In this document: piece after piece, positions 41,997 through 49,260 of the stretch
Numbering within the stretch: the first letter of the stretch is position 1
Layout: every line of letters starts with the position of its first letter
Source: JABJPM01 sp964344655
GTDB lineage: Archaea > Nanobdellota > Nanobdellia > SCGC-AAA011-G17 > PNOQ01
Assembly (NCBI GenBank): GCA_964344655.1
Contig: CAYFOF010000005.1
Coordinates: forward strand, 1-54,195
Direction: 5' to 3'
DNA length: 54,195 nt
The notes under the pieces: generated by a model
Seen by the model: only the letters and a program-made list of their open reading frames with translations
Database searches by the model: none
Told to the model about the DNA's origin: nothing
Program-made: the position numbers and the translations under genes

Positions 41997-42001
41997 AGAA
42001 G

Positions 42002-42298
42002 ATGGTCATAATTTATGCACAAGATATCTATGGAGCTGGAGAAAAAGTTAAAACATCATATGGCATTGCTAATCCAAGTTGTCATGGTCCTAGAGAAGCA
42101 AGTTATCTTGATATGACTGGTCTTATTCAATTCATTAGAGGAAACTCTTTTGATTGGAAAATGTGGGAAAATAATAAGGGAGAAAATCTCAAAATTGCAC
42201 ATCAAGGAGGAGATTCTGCTAGAGTTATTATTGAAAGAGCATTAAACCCTTCAGAATTAGAAACAATCGCAAAGGGATTGAGTGAGGTTATCGAATAA
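42002..42298 (+). CDS. Small soluble orphan protein (orphan operon gene 5)
   Basis: 98 residues, cytoplasmic by composition (MVIIYAQDIYGAGEKVKTSY; SARVIIERALNPSELETIAK). No recognised motif. Confidence 0.6.
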   Translation: MVIIYAQDIYGAGEKVKTSYGIANPSCHGPREASYLDMTGLIQFIRGNSFDWKMWENNKGENLKIAHQGGDSARVIIERALNPSELETIAKGLSEVIE

Positions 42299-42301
42299 AA
42301 A

Positions 42302-42616
42302 ATGAACCTTAAAGATTTATTAAAAAGAAAACCAACCAAAACATTAGATAGAACAGAGTTTATGCAACTTATGGGGAGGTTACATTTAGAGCCACAAAAA
42401 GTTCTTGGTGAAGATCTATGGAGATTAGCAGATCCATATAATCATGATATGGTTGATAGGCAATTTTCTTTTAAAGATATTCAAATCAGGCCTTCTGAAA
42501 GTCTTATTGAAGGTCATTACAGAATGGGTGTTTCTGGGGTAATGCTTGAACAAGGAGATAGGGGAAAACCAATCAAATATGGATTTAGATATTCTGAACT
42601 GATACCTACTGCTTAA
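42302..42616 (+). CDS. Small soluble orphan protein (orphan operon gene 6)
   Basis: 104 residues with a basic start (MNLKDLLKRKPTKTLDRTEF) and a beta-rich second half. Three bases after the previous stop. No recognised motif. Confidence 0.6.
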   Translation: MNLKDLLKRKPTKTLDRTEFMQLMGRLHLEPQKVLGEDLWRLADPYNHDMVDRQFSFKDIQIRPSESLIEGHYRMGVSGVMLEQGDRGKPIKYGFRYSELIPTA

Positions 42617-42622
42617 ATAAAA

Positions 42623-42904
42623 ATGCCATACAATAAAGATTTGACAAAAAGAATTAGAGAAGAATTAGGTATTTCTCAATTTAAATTAGCTGTTTTAATA
42701 GATAGAACTCCACAAACAGTTCATAATTGGGAACGTGGAAAATGTACGCCAAGCATGGATACTTTGGATAATATTTATTATGTTTGTCAACAAAATGGAA
42801 TTCAGGAGTTTACTTATATGACTCATCCAGTTACTGGAGAACCAATATCTGTTCAAGTTGAAGGACATTATGAAGGTGAATTAACTGTCGGAGGAAGAAA
42901 ATGA
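42623..42904 (+). CDS. XRE-family HTH protein (orphan operon gene 7)
   Basis: 93 residues. LTKRIREELGISQFKLAVLI, then DRTPQTVHNWERGKCTPSMD, is a standard Cro/C1-type helix-turn-helix (about 7-60). A short beta tail follows. It is the only DNA-binding protein in the operon and plausibly its regulator. Stop overlaps the next start by four bases. Confidence 0.88.
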   Translation: MPYNKDLTKRIREELGISQFKLAVLIDRTPQTVHNWERGKCTPSMDTLDNIYYVCQQNGIQEFTYMTHPVTGEPISVQVEGHYEGELTVGGRK

Positions 42905-43263
42905 CACAAGATAATTATACACAAAGAATTATAGAAGCTTTTGGAAGGGATAGATCCTATCATAATTTATTTCCAATGGTTGCAGAATTAAGATTTAAAG
43001 AAGATACTCGAAGGTTTATGGAAGGTTATGTTAGTGCTATGAGGACATACATAGAAGATGAATTAGCTGGAAATAGAAGAGGGCTTTTACTTGGAGTTAT
43101 TCCAGCTAAAATAAAAAGTGGAGAATGGACTGTAGAAGATGCAGCTAAAAATTTAGCAGCAGATAATTTAGATATGTTGGGTTCTGTTTATTGGGCCAAC
43201 ACTGATAGAAAACCTCAAAGATCTTGGGATAAAGTTTTAGAAGAGGTTTGTTCATCTGAATAA
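42901..43263 (+). CDS. Helical orphan protein (orphan operon gene 8)
   Basis: 120 residues, mainly alpha-helical and soluble (RRFMEGYVSAMRTYIEDELA; VEDAAKNLAADNLDMLGSVY). No recognised family. Translationally coupled to the HTH gene before it. Confidence 0.6.
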   Translation: MTQDNYTQRIIEAFGRDRSYHNLFPMVAELRFKEDTRRFMEGYVSAMRTYIEDELAGNRRGLLLGVIPAKIKSGEWTVEDAAKNLAADNLDMLGSVYWANTDRKPQRSWDKVLEEVCSSE

Positions 43264-43264
43264 A

Positions 43265-43744
43265 ATGAACACAGCACTTCAATTTTTAGAACAAATGTAT
43301 TTGCCTAGTTACATGACAGTTTCAAATACTGATTTTAGTGGAAATAGATTATATTTTGATTTTGAACCAGTTGAACCGCCTGTAACAGTATTATCTGAAA
43401 AATATTTAACTCCTAGAGGAACTCATATTGTAGTTTCACAGAGTGGTTATTGTGTATTAGAAAAGGAAATAGAAAAATTAGGATTAGACGCTAAAGGATT
43501 AAGAGACCTCACAAGAGAAGGAAGACTAAAGTTAGTTGAATTCAATCAAAGATTTAGAAGAGAATTGGGATTATCAGAGACATTACAAGGAAGATTAACG
43601 TTAACAAGATTAAGGGCTGGGAAATTGCCTGTGATTAAGCTAGACTTTGATTTAGGTGAGAGAGCAGTTACTGGAGAAATGACAGGAGTTATTGCACCAC
43701 ATTCAGTTCCACAAACAAATGCAGATATCTTGAGGATGAATTAA
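43265..43744 (+). CDS. Orphan protein (orphan operon gene 9)
   Basis: 159 residues, alternating beta and helical segments (NRLYFDFEPVEPPVTVLSEK; LDAKGLRDLTREGRLKLVEF). Soluble. No recognised motif. One base separates it from the previous gene. Confidence 0.6.
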   Translation: MNTALQFLEQMYLPSYMTVSNTDFSGNRLYFDFEPVEPPVTVLSEKYLTPRGTHIVVSQSGYCVLEKEIEKLGLDAKGLRDLTREGRLKLVEFNQRFRRELGLSETLQGRLTLTRLRAGKLPVIKLDFDLGERAVTGEMTGVIAPHSVPQTNADILRMN

Positions 43745-43745
43745 A

Positions 43746-44120
43746 ATGCCAGAAGAAACAACTTATTGGACGGTGCATACATACACCTTAGAAGAAGGAA
43801 GAAAACTTGTTCATGGCACATGGGATTATGATGAACATGCAAGAGTAGTTGAAGAACATAGGGGTAGAAATTTTTTATCATCTAGTTATTCGTTTTCTGA
43901 CGGGGGATTAGATGTAAGACGATACAGACATTATGAGGAAGGCGATCCTTTAGCTGAACATAAAGATAGAAGTATGAATAGGGTAAATCTTACTAGAGAA
44001 GATCTAGAGTTTTTAATGAGGGAATGGTTTAGCAGACATCATGTTCCTTCTGGTTCTCAAACTCCTGAAATAAGTGGTCATGTTCCTGAACTAACTGAAC
44101 GTGTAGAAATTCCAGAATAA
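43746..44120 (+). CDS. Orphan protein (orphan operon gene 10)
   Basis: 124 residues, rich in His, Glu and Arg (WTVHTYTLEEGRKLVHGTWD; FLMREWFSRHHVPSGSQTP). Soluble. It ends the ten-gene run, followed directly by the AAATATCTA repeats. Confidence 0.6.
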   Translation: MPEETTYWTVHTYTLEEGRKLVHGTWDYDEHARVVEEHRGRNFLSSSYSFSDGGLDVRRYRHYEEGDPLAEHKDRSMNRVNLTREDLEFLMREWFSRHHVPSGSQTPEISGHVPELTERVEIPE

Positions 44121-44123
44121 ATC

Positions 44124-44244
44124 AAATATCTATAATTCTAACAAATATCTAGACCAATATAGACTTTTCTTAAATATCTAAAAAATCTATAGAGTATAGC
44201 AGTTTCTTTTATATATTTATTTAACATTACTAACTAAATATCCA
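44124..44244. repeat. Iteron-like direct repeats upstream of RHH genes
   Basis: AAATATCTA occurs at 44124-44132, 44143-44151 and 44172-44180, and AAATATCCA at 44236-44244, in an otherwise non-coding 149-base interval. Direct repeats just before ribbon-helix-helix genes are typical of autoregulatory operators and of plasmid partition sites or origins. Confidence 0.6.
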
Positions 44245-44269
44245 AAAAAGAGGGGGTAGGAATCTAACC

Positions 44270-44473
44270 ATGTTGGAAACCAAATTCCTCAGGATACAAG
44301 TAACTCATAGGGAAAAGCAAAGGATAGCAAGTTTAGCTAAAAATAAAGGTTTTAACACGATTTCTGATTTTGTTAGAGATATTTTGTTGAGGAATGAGTT
44401 AGATCTAGGCAAATTAAGAGAAATAAAACATATTCTGGAGGTTTATTCAAATGGGTATGACAAGAGATATTAG
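44270..44473 (+). CDS. Ribbon-helix-helix DNA-binding protein A
   Basis: 67 residues in the CopG/Arc style: a beta strand (TKFLRIQVTHREKQRIASLA) followed by GFNTISDFVRDILLRNELD. The ribosome binding site is GAGGGGGT. Its 3' end overlaps protein B by 23 bases. Probably binds the upstream AAATATCTA repeats. Confidence 0.78.
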   Translation: MLETKFLRIQVTHREKQRIASLAKNKGFNTISDFVRDILLRNELDLGKLREIKHILEVYSNGYDKRY

Positions 44474-44702
44474 AATTAAAGTAACACCACTACAATACGA
44501 AATAATAAAGAATAAAGCACAAGTGAATGGTTTTAAGACTGTAAGCTCTTTTATTAGAGATGCTATTTTTAATGAAAGTGGAGATTTGCTGAAAGAGATA
44601 CATGACATTTTGGTTAAGAAGAAATCTAAGGCATTGAGTCGAAGTGATGTTGGTATGGATTTGATGGATACTGGTGTTGAATTAGTTAAGGTGGAGAGTT
44701 AA
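44451..44702 (+). CDS. Ribbon-helix-helix DNA-binding protein B
   Basis: 83 residues, paralogue of protein A (RDIRIKVTPLQYEIIKNKAQ, GFKTVSSFIRDAIF) with an extra C-terminal tail (RSDVGMDLMDTGVELVKVES). It has a GGAGGT ribosome binding site inside the end of gene A. The pair could form hetero-oligomers acting in copy control or partition of the element (inference). Confidence 0.78.
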   Translation: MGMTRDIRIKVTPLQYEIIKNKAQVNGFKTVSSFIRDAIFNESGDLLKEIHDILVKKKSKALSRSDVGMDLMDTGVELVKVES

Positions 44703-44741
44703 AAAGCAAAATAATTTAAACAGACCTAGCCTTTTTTATTT

Positions 44742-45392
44742 ATGCCAGATAAGAAAGAATATGATATAAATACTTGGGAACAAGTGATTTCGGATTTACC
44801 TAAAGCGTATAAAGAATGGTTTGAAGAAGAAAAAGTATATTTGAGAAAAAATATCACAAAAGATTCTAAGGTATTGGAAGTTGGTTGTGGTGAAGGAAGA
44901 AGTCTAAGGGATATACTTCCAGTGACTAAAAATATTTTTGGAATTGATCATGATCCTAAAGCGATTGAAGATGCAAAAATTAGTTTTTCTAAATACCCTG
45001 CTGTAAAATTGTCAGTTGCAGATGCACGCAAACTACCCTTTGAGGATGAATCATTTGATTATGTTATTTGTATGACAACTTTTGCTAATTTTGGGGAAGA
45101 TAAAATTAAGGTTTTAAAAGAAATGAAAAGGGTTCTCAATGATAATGGAAAAATAATATTGAGTGTATATTCTGAAGATGCATTCGATGAAAGAATGAAT
45201 TTATATAAAAAAGTAAATTTCCCTATAGATAAAATTGAAGGAACTACTACTTATTTTGAAGATAAATGGGGTGAAGGAGTTTCTGAACAATTTTCTGAAA
45301 CTGAACTTCGTGGATTTTTCAAAGAAGTTAAATTAAAAGTTAATGAAATAATTAAGTTAAAGATGTCCTATATTTGTAAGTTGGAGAAATAA
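44742..45392 (+). CDS. SAM-dependent class I methyltransferase
   Basis: 216 residues. Motif I is VLEVGCGEGRSL (about 45-56), the acidic end of strand 2 FGIDHDPKAI, motif II region VADARKLPFEDESFDYVICM and post-motif KRVLNDNGKIILSVY. This is the Methyltransf_11 pattern; the substrate is unknown. A TATA-like AATTTAAAC sits about 26 bases before the ATG. It converges on the cassette 5 regulator with no space, possibly cargo. Confidence 0.88.
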   Translation: MPDKKEYDINTWEQVISDLPKAYKEWFEEEKVYLRKNITKDSKVLEVGCGEGRSLRDILPVTKNIFGIDHDPKAIEDAKISFSKYPAVKLSVADARKLPFEDESFDYVICMTTFANFGEDKIKVLKEMKRVLNDNGKIILSVYSEDAFDERMNLYKKVNFPIDKIEGTTTYFEDKWGEGVSEQFSETELRGFFKEVKLKVNEIIKLKMSYICKLEK

Positions 45393-46133
45393 TTAAGATT
45401 TAGCCCTCTTCCACATATCTTCAAAGAAATTTAAATAACTCTTTGCGACATTAGAATCCTTAATCAAGAATAAAACAGGTTCGTTAGTCCAGACAATAAC
45501 TCCAACCGTATCTCCTTGTATGTGTGTTTCTGTTAGTGGTTCAAAGTCTTTATCAAAATATTTCACTAAAGTAACTTTATTTTTTATAGTTTTACCATAA
45601 CTTCTAATAGATGGATTAAAGATCATTCTTACTTTTATTTTCTTTTCAATTCTCTTGAGATTGTGGTTTTTCCAAAAGGTTTCGCCCATCATTGTAACAG
45701 ATTCTTTTGGAGCTCCAAAGACCACATAATCTCCACCTTCAAGAGATTCTTTGTAAAATGATTTTATACCTTTAATTCCCCTATAAATTGTAGCTTCTTG
45801 TTTTTCTTTTGTTTCTTTTGATAACTTATTTATTTCATCTGCTAACCTTTTGGCTTTTGTTTTATCTTCTTGAATCTTTTTTTCCTTTTCATTAAAAAAC
45901 TCTACTAACATATTTGGAGAAGCAATTTTGAAAATTTTCCTTCCTTCTTTTATTATGTATGTAACCAACCCTTTATCAATTAGTTTTTCTAAATTATCAT
46001 ATACTATGTTTTTATGGAATTTTGTGTCTTGAATTAATCTATGGGCATCTGCTTCTCTGAATCTGATTAAAGAAATATAAACTTTGGCTTCATTCTTATT
46101 AAATCCCAATTCGATTAAATCTTCTGTTCGCAT
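45393..46133 (-). CDS. TrmB-like regulator (cassette 5)
   Basis: About 246 residues. The winged HTH (DLIELGFNKNEAKVYISLIR, HKNIVYDNLEKLIDKGLVTY) precedes a coiled coil and effector domain (ATIYRGIKGIKSFYKESL, MMGETFWKNHNLKRI) like cassettes 2 and 3. I prefer ATG 46133 because the TATA (minus, centred near 46162) places transcription at about 46136. In-frame ATG 46142 and TTG 46154 lie upstream of that. Divergent from two lipoproteins. Confidence 0.87.
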   Translation of the reverse strand: MRTEDLIELGFNKNEAKVYISLIRFREADAHRLIQDTKFHKNIVYDNLEKLIDKGLVTYIIKEGRKIFKIASPNMLVEFFNEKEKKIQEDKTKAKRLADEINKLSKETKEKQEATIYRGIKGIKSFYKESLEGGDYVVFGAPKESVTMMGETFWKNHNLKRIEKKIKVRMIFNPSIRSYGKTIKNKVTLVKYFDKDFEPLTETHIQGDTVGVIVWTNEPVLFLIKDSNVAKSYLNFFEDMWKRAKS

Positions 46134-46156
46134 AGTAGTCATAATATGTGACAACC

Positions 46157-46200
46157 AATATTTAAATGTTTCTCTTTTGCTATTTTTAAGTAATAAATTC
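46157..46200. promoter_or_regulatory. Shared TATA and promoter element, cassette 5
   Basis: AATATTTAAAT (46157-46167) is symmetrical enough to act as TATA box in both directions. TTTTGCTATTTTTAAGTAAT (46175-46194) is a variant of the start-region element seen in cassettes 1-3. Confidence 0.55.
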
Positions 46201-46210
46201 GGAGGTAAAA

Positions 46211-46597
46211 ATGAAAAATATAATCAGAGAAATAGGAAGAAAATCATTACCTTACTTTGTAGGTGGGGCTATTCTTTTAAGTGGTTGTGGGCAAAACGAA
46301 AAAGAAACCTACCTAAAGGAAGCGAGTCTTAGACTTTATGATGTTCTATTAGTAGACCCAGCATTGGCAGATAGAGATGGCAATGGAGCACTGGATATAG
46401 ATGAACAAGCAGAATTTATGAGAGCAACAGGTTATGATGGGTTAATGACTGGAAATAATTTTCCAGAAATTTTTGAAAATAGAGAAGAGTTCAAACGATT
46501 TATTAAACATTATAGCATGGGTCGAATTACTATGGATGAAGTATACGAAAGATTAGCAAATGCGAGTGCTCATTATTCAAGGGGATTAGGAAGATGA
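46211..46597 (+). CDS. EF-hand lipoprotein (cassette 5 effector 1)
   Basis: 128 residues. The signal ends in lipobox LLSGC (near residue 25). The exported helical domain carries a canonical EF-hand loop DRDGNGALDIDE: Asp 1, Asp 3, Asn 5, Gly 6, Leu 8, Glu 12, followed by a helix (QAEFMRATGYDG). The ribosome binding site is CGGAGGT. Calcium binding is predicted from the loop. No family beyond EF-hand. Confidence 0.72.
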   Translation: MKNIIREIGRKSLPYFVGGAILLSGCGQNEKETYLKEASLRLYDVLLVDPALADRDGNGALDIDEQAEFMRATGYDGLMTGNNFPEIFENREEFKRFIKHYSMGRITMDEVYERLANASAHYSRGLGR

Positions 46598-46974
46598 AGC
46601 TAAATAAAAATTTAAGGAATGTTTTGTATGCATCTGCTTTATTTACAGGTCTAATGATTGGATGCGAATATCATTGGAAACAATCAATAAAAGATAAACC
46701 TGCTCCATCAGAAATTTTACCTAGCCAAGTAGATCTTGATAAAATAACAAGAGCATCATATCCAGGAACCTTGCCTACAGAATTAATATTTAGAACTTTA
46801 GATCCAGTAAATCATTGTGAAATTTTGTTCGTTGATAGAGGATATAATGGTTCTTTAGACGAAGTTATTGTAAGTAACGCTGTCGGAAAAGATACTGTTA
46901 CTGTTGATTCTCCTTATTTTCAAGAATGGAATAAAAAATTTCTAGAGTATAGAAAAAGTAGGTTTGGTGGTTAA
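46594..46974 (+). CDS. Lipoprotein (cassette 5 effector 2)
   Basis: 126 residues. The signal is followed by lipobox LMIGC (near residue 24). A beta-rich exported domain includes HCEILFVDRGYNGSLDEVIV, where DRGYNGSLDE resembles a degenerate EF-hand/Ca-loop. It overlaps the previous gene by four bases (ATGA) and the convergent integrase by four bases. Confidence 0.65.
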   Translation: MKLNKNLRNVLYASALFTGLMIGCEYHWKQSIKDKPAPSEILPSQVDLDKITRASYPGTLPTELIFRTLDPVNHCEILFVDRGYNGSLDEVIVSNAVGKDTVTVDSPYFQEWNKKFLEYRKSRFGG

Positions 46975-47927
46975 TTCTCCATCAAAACACTTTTCTTTCT
47001 TCTATATTCTTCTTCTGTAATACGACCTTCAATAAATAACTTAGATAGATAACTAACACTATCATTTCCATTAGAACTTTCTACAACTATGCTTTCATTA
47101 GAACGTAAACTATTAACCATTACATTATCAGTTATATGGCCATAAACATTCACAGTTGTATCCATCTTTTCATGCCTCATTGCTTTCTTAACGATTGCTG
47201 GGCTTACCCCCCTTCCCAAATAATGCGTTGCAAATGTGTGTCTTAAACTGTGGAAAGTCTTCTTCTTTCGTCCAGTTTTATATCGATCATCAGAAGCATC
47301 TAATTCAGAAGCCTTCAAAGCTAAATTAAATCCATCTCTAACTGTTTTAGCAGAGATATAAGGCTCATTAATGGTTGCCATGCTACGAGAAGTTACAGAT
47401 TCAAATAGATAATCTTCTGTTTTTGAATATTTTATCCATTTCTTAACTATTGCTTGATTTTCTTTTAAGAAAGGAGAAAAACCATCTTTATAGCCCTTAG
47501 ATTGAACTATTTTAACAACCTCATTACTAAAATCTAAATCTTTAATCCTTAGTTTAATCACTTCACTAATACGTAATCCTGAAGTAACTGCAATAAAACA
47601 AGCTACTGCGGTTCTTATATCTGGCATATTAGAAAAGAATTTTACTAATTCTTCTTTTGTAAAGAAATTTGGTAGTTTCTTTTCTTTTTTCTTTCTTGAA
47701 AAGAGTTTATTCTTATCAATTAATCCTTCTCTAACTCCAAATCTTATTATCTTCTCAAACTCTTTTTGTTTTGTTGGTGCTACAACCTTTTGATATATCA
47801 AAATCTGATATAACTCATTTACTGAATAATTACACTGCTCTAAGTTTTGATTTATCATATTAACAACGTGAAATACTTGGTTTGCTAAATTTTTCTTATT
47901 CTCCTGAACTAAAAACAATTCTTGCAT
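46971..47927 (-). CDS. Tyrosine recombinase/integrase with SHOCT-like tail
   Basis: 318 residues. The core-binding region is followed by the catalytic domain with Arg in SGLRISEVIKLRIKDL (about 116), HSLRHTFATHYLGRG (His and Arg, about 221), a second H in MRHEKM and nucleophile Tyr in NVYGHIT (about 259). The last 35 residues (SYLSKLFIEGRITEEEYRRK) look like a SHOCT oligomerisation domain, unusual on an integrase. It probably catalyses excision and integration of the 27-49 kb region. It overlaps the next upstream gene by 32 bases. Confidence 0.92.
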   Translation of the reverse strand: MQELFLVQENKKNLANQVFHVVNMINQNLEQCNYSVNELYQILIYQKVVAPTKQKEFEKIIRFGVREGLIDKNKLFSRKKKEKKLPNFFTKEELVKFFSNMPDIRTAVACFIAVTSGLRISEVIKLRIKDLDFSNEVVKIVQSKGYKDGFSPFLKENQAIVKKWIKYSKTEDYLFESVTSRSMATINEPYISAKTVRDGFNLALKASELDASDDRYKTGRKKKTFHSLRHTFATHYLGRGVSPAIVKKAMRHEKMDTTVNVYGHITDNVMVNSLRSNESIVVESSNGNDSVSYLSKLFIEGRITEEEYRRKKSVLMEN

Positions 47928-48717
47928 TTTGCATATCCTCCCTTAATTGCTCATTTAATGGAACATCTCTCTGTTTGAAATCAGTTCCAATAACTTTTAC
48001 ATCTTTTTTTAAATCATCTCGCATAGAACAAATCCCTGAATCTAAAATATCGTCGTAAGTAATATTTCCTTCTAAAGCTTCTTTGAATAACACTTCCAGA
48101 TCTTTAACCAAATAGAACCACTTTAATGCTGTCATGTAATAAATTCCGTATTCTTCTAATAGTGCTACGATTTTCCTATCTTTTTCATTTAAAGTAATTC
48201 CTAGCTTGTATCTGTAGTAAATGAATAACTTTCTTAGAATCTTTCTTATTTCTCCTTCTGAATAATTTACTTTAGATTTAAGGAAATCATGAAATGTCTC
48301 TTTTTTCAGTATTAATTTCTTTATTCTTTTAATTGCTAGTTGACAGTTATATTTGTCTTTGACTGAATCTATAAGTTTTTTATTCTTTAATTCGCAAACA
48401 GAACCGAAAATACAGTTTTCGCATGCTTTTTTGTTTATCTTGAAGTCTGTTTCATCTTTTGTGTAAACAAACCAATTCATAGCTCTTTCTGCGTTTAAAT
48501 CAAGTTCTTCTAAGAAGTCCGCTACTATTTGATCTTCTTTATGTCTTTTGGCAAGATAACCTTTCATTTTCTTGATATAGGTTAATCTTATCAGAATTTC
48601 ATATAGTTTGTATTCGCAAGTAATGCCTGTTTCTCTCTTAACTAGATTTACAAAGTAATCCCTTCTTTCTTGGAATGTTAATCTTTCAAACTTTAACCCG
48701 TATTTAATTAGTTCCAT
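47896..48717 (-). CDS. Integrase-operon protein with repeated helical modules and Cys cluster
   Basis: 273 residues. A four-Cys cluster (CENCIFGSVC and a later C in KYNC) could bind zinc or an Fe-S centre. Two similar helical modules, AERAMNWFVYTKDE and MTALKWFYLVKDLEVLFKEALEGNITYDDIL, resemble the HTH region of the adjacent 134-residue protein. It may be a DNA-binding directionality or replication factor (inference). It overlaps the integrase start, so co-translated. Confidence 0.7.
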   Translation of the reverse strand: MELIKYGLKFERLTFQERRDYFVNLVKRETGITCEYKLYEILIRLTYIKKMKGYLAKRHKEDQIVADFLEELDLNAERAMNWFVYTKDETDFKINKKACENCIFGSVCELKNKKLIDSVKDKYNCQLAIKRIKKLILKKETFHDFLKSKVNYSEGEIRKILRKLFIYYRYKLGITLNEKDRKIVALLEEYGIYYMTALKWFYLVKDLEVLFKEALEGNITYDDILDSGICSMRDDLKKDVKVIGTDFKQRDVPLNEQLREDMQNARIVFSSGE

Positions 48718-48718
48718 T

Positions 48719-49123
48719 TTACATTCTCCTGATTAGCTCAATTATTTCTTCTTTAATCTCTCTGCCTAGTTGTTTAGGGTATTGTCTTCTTTCTCTATTT
48801 GTCATATATGCATCTACGGCAGTAATTTCCCCTTCTCTTAATTTTTCTAGAACATCTGGTTTACTTCTCAATAAAAGAAACCATTTATAGGCAGTTCTGG
48901 GGCTTATTTTATGTGTCTTTAGAAGTTCTTCAAGCATAATTTCGTTGTTTGTTAATTTTAGTACGCTGAATTGCCTATAATAGCCTTTTCCTCGTCTAGA
49001 AACTCTTGCCAACATCCGTGTTATGACTACATCATCTTGTATCTTTGTGGCTTCAAACACTATTTTTCTAATAAAATCTATTTTTTCAAATAGTGGTAAT
49101 TTTTTTAATTCATCTTTTTCCAT
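48719..49123 (-). CDS. Small HTH-like protein, integrase operon gene 1
   Basis: 134 residues. HKISPRTAYKWFLLLRSKPD followed by LEKLREGEITAVDAYMTNRE resembles a ParB/KorB-type helix-turn-helix, and parallels TALKWFYLVKDLEVL...GNITYDDIL in the next gene. The C-terminus is a basic helix. It is first of the three-gene integrase operon and separated from the second gene by one base. Confidence 0.68.
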   Translation of the reverse strand: MEKDELKKLPLFEKIDFIRKIVFEATKIQDDVVITRMLARVSRRGKGYYRQFSVLKLTNNEIMLEELLKTHKISPRTAYKWFLLLRSKPDVLEKLREGEITAVDAYMTNRERRQYPKQLGREIKEEIIELIRRM

Positions 49124-49189
49124 CTTTCTTGATAGAAAAAGAATGTAAATAAATAATCACGGAGTTTTGTAGAACAAAGTTAGCATTTA

Positions 49190-49223
49190 GGCGTTTTTAT
49201 CGACGCTATTGTCGAGAACTGCC
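49190..49223. other. Candidate recombination core site
   Basis: TCGAC (49200-49204), six-base spacer GCTATT, GTCGA (49211-49215), with outer arms GGCGTTTTTA and GAACTGCC extending an imperfect inverted repeat to 34 bases. Inverted arms around a 6-8 base spacer are the layout of tyrosine-recombinase core sites, and this one lies 67 bases beyond the integrase operon start. It could also be a promoter-proximal hairpin. Confidence 0.4.
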
Positions 49224-49260
49224 ATAGAGAAGTTAGATTTTAGTTAATTTATAAATGTTA

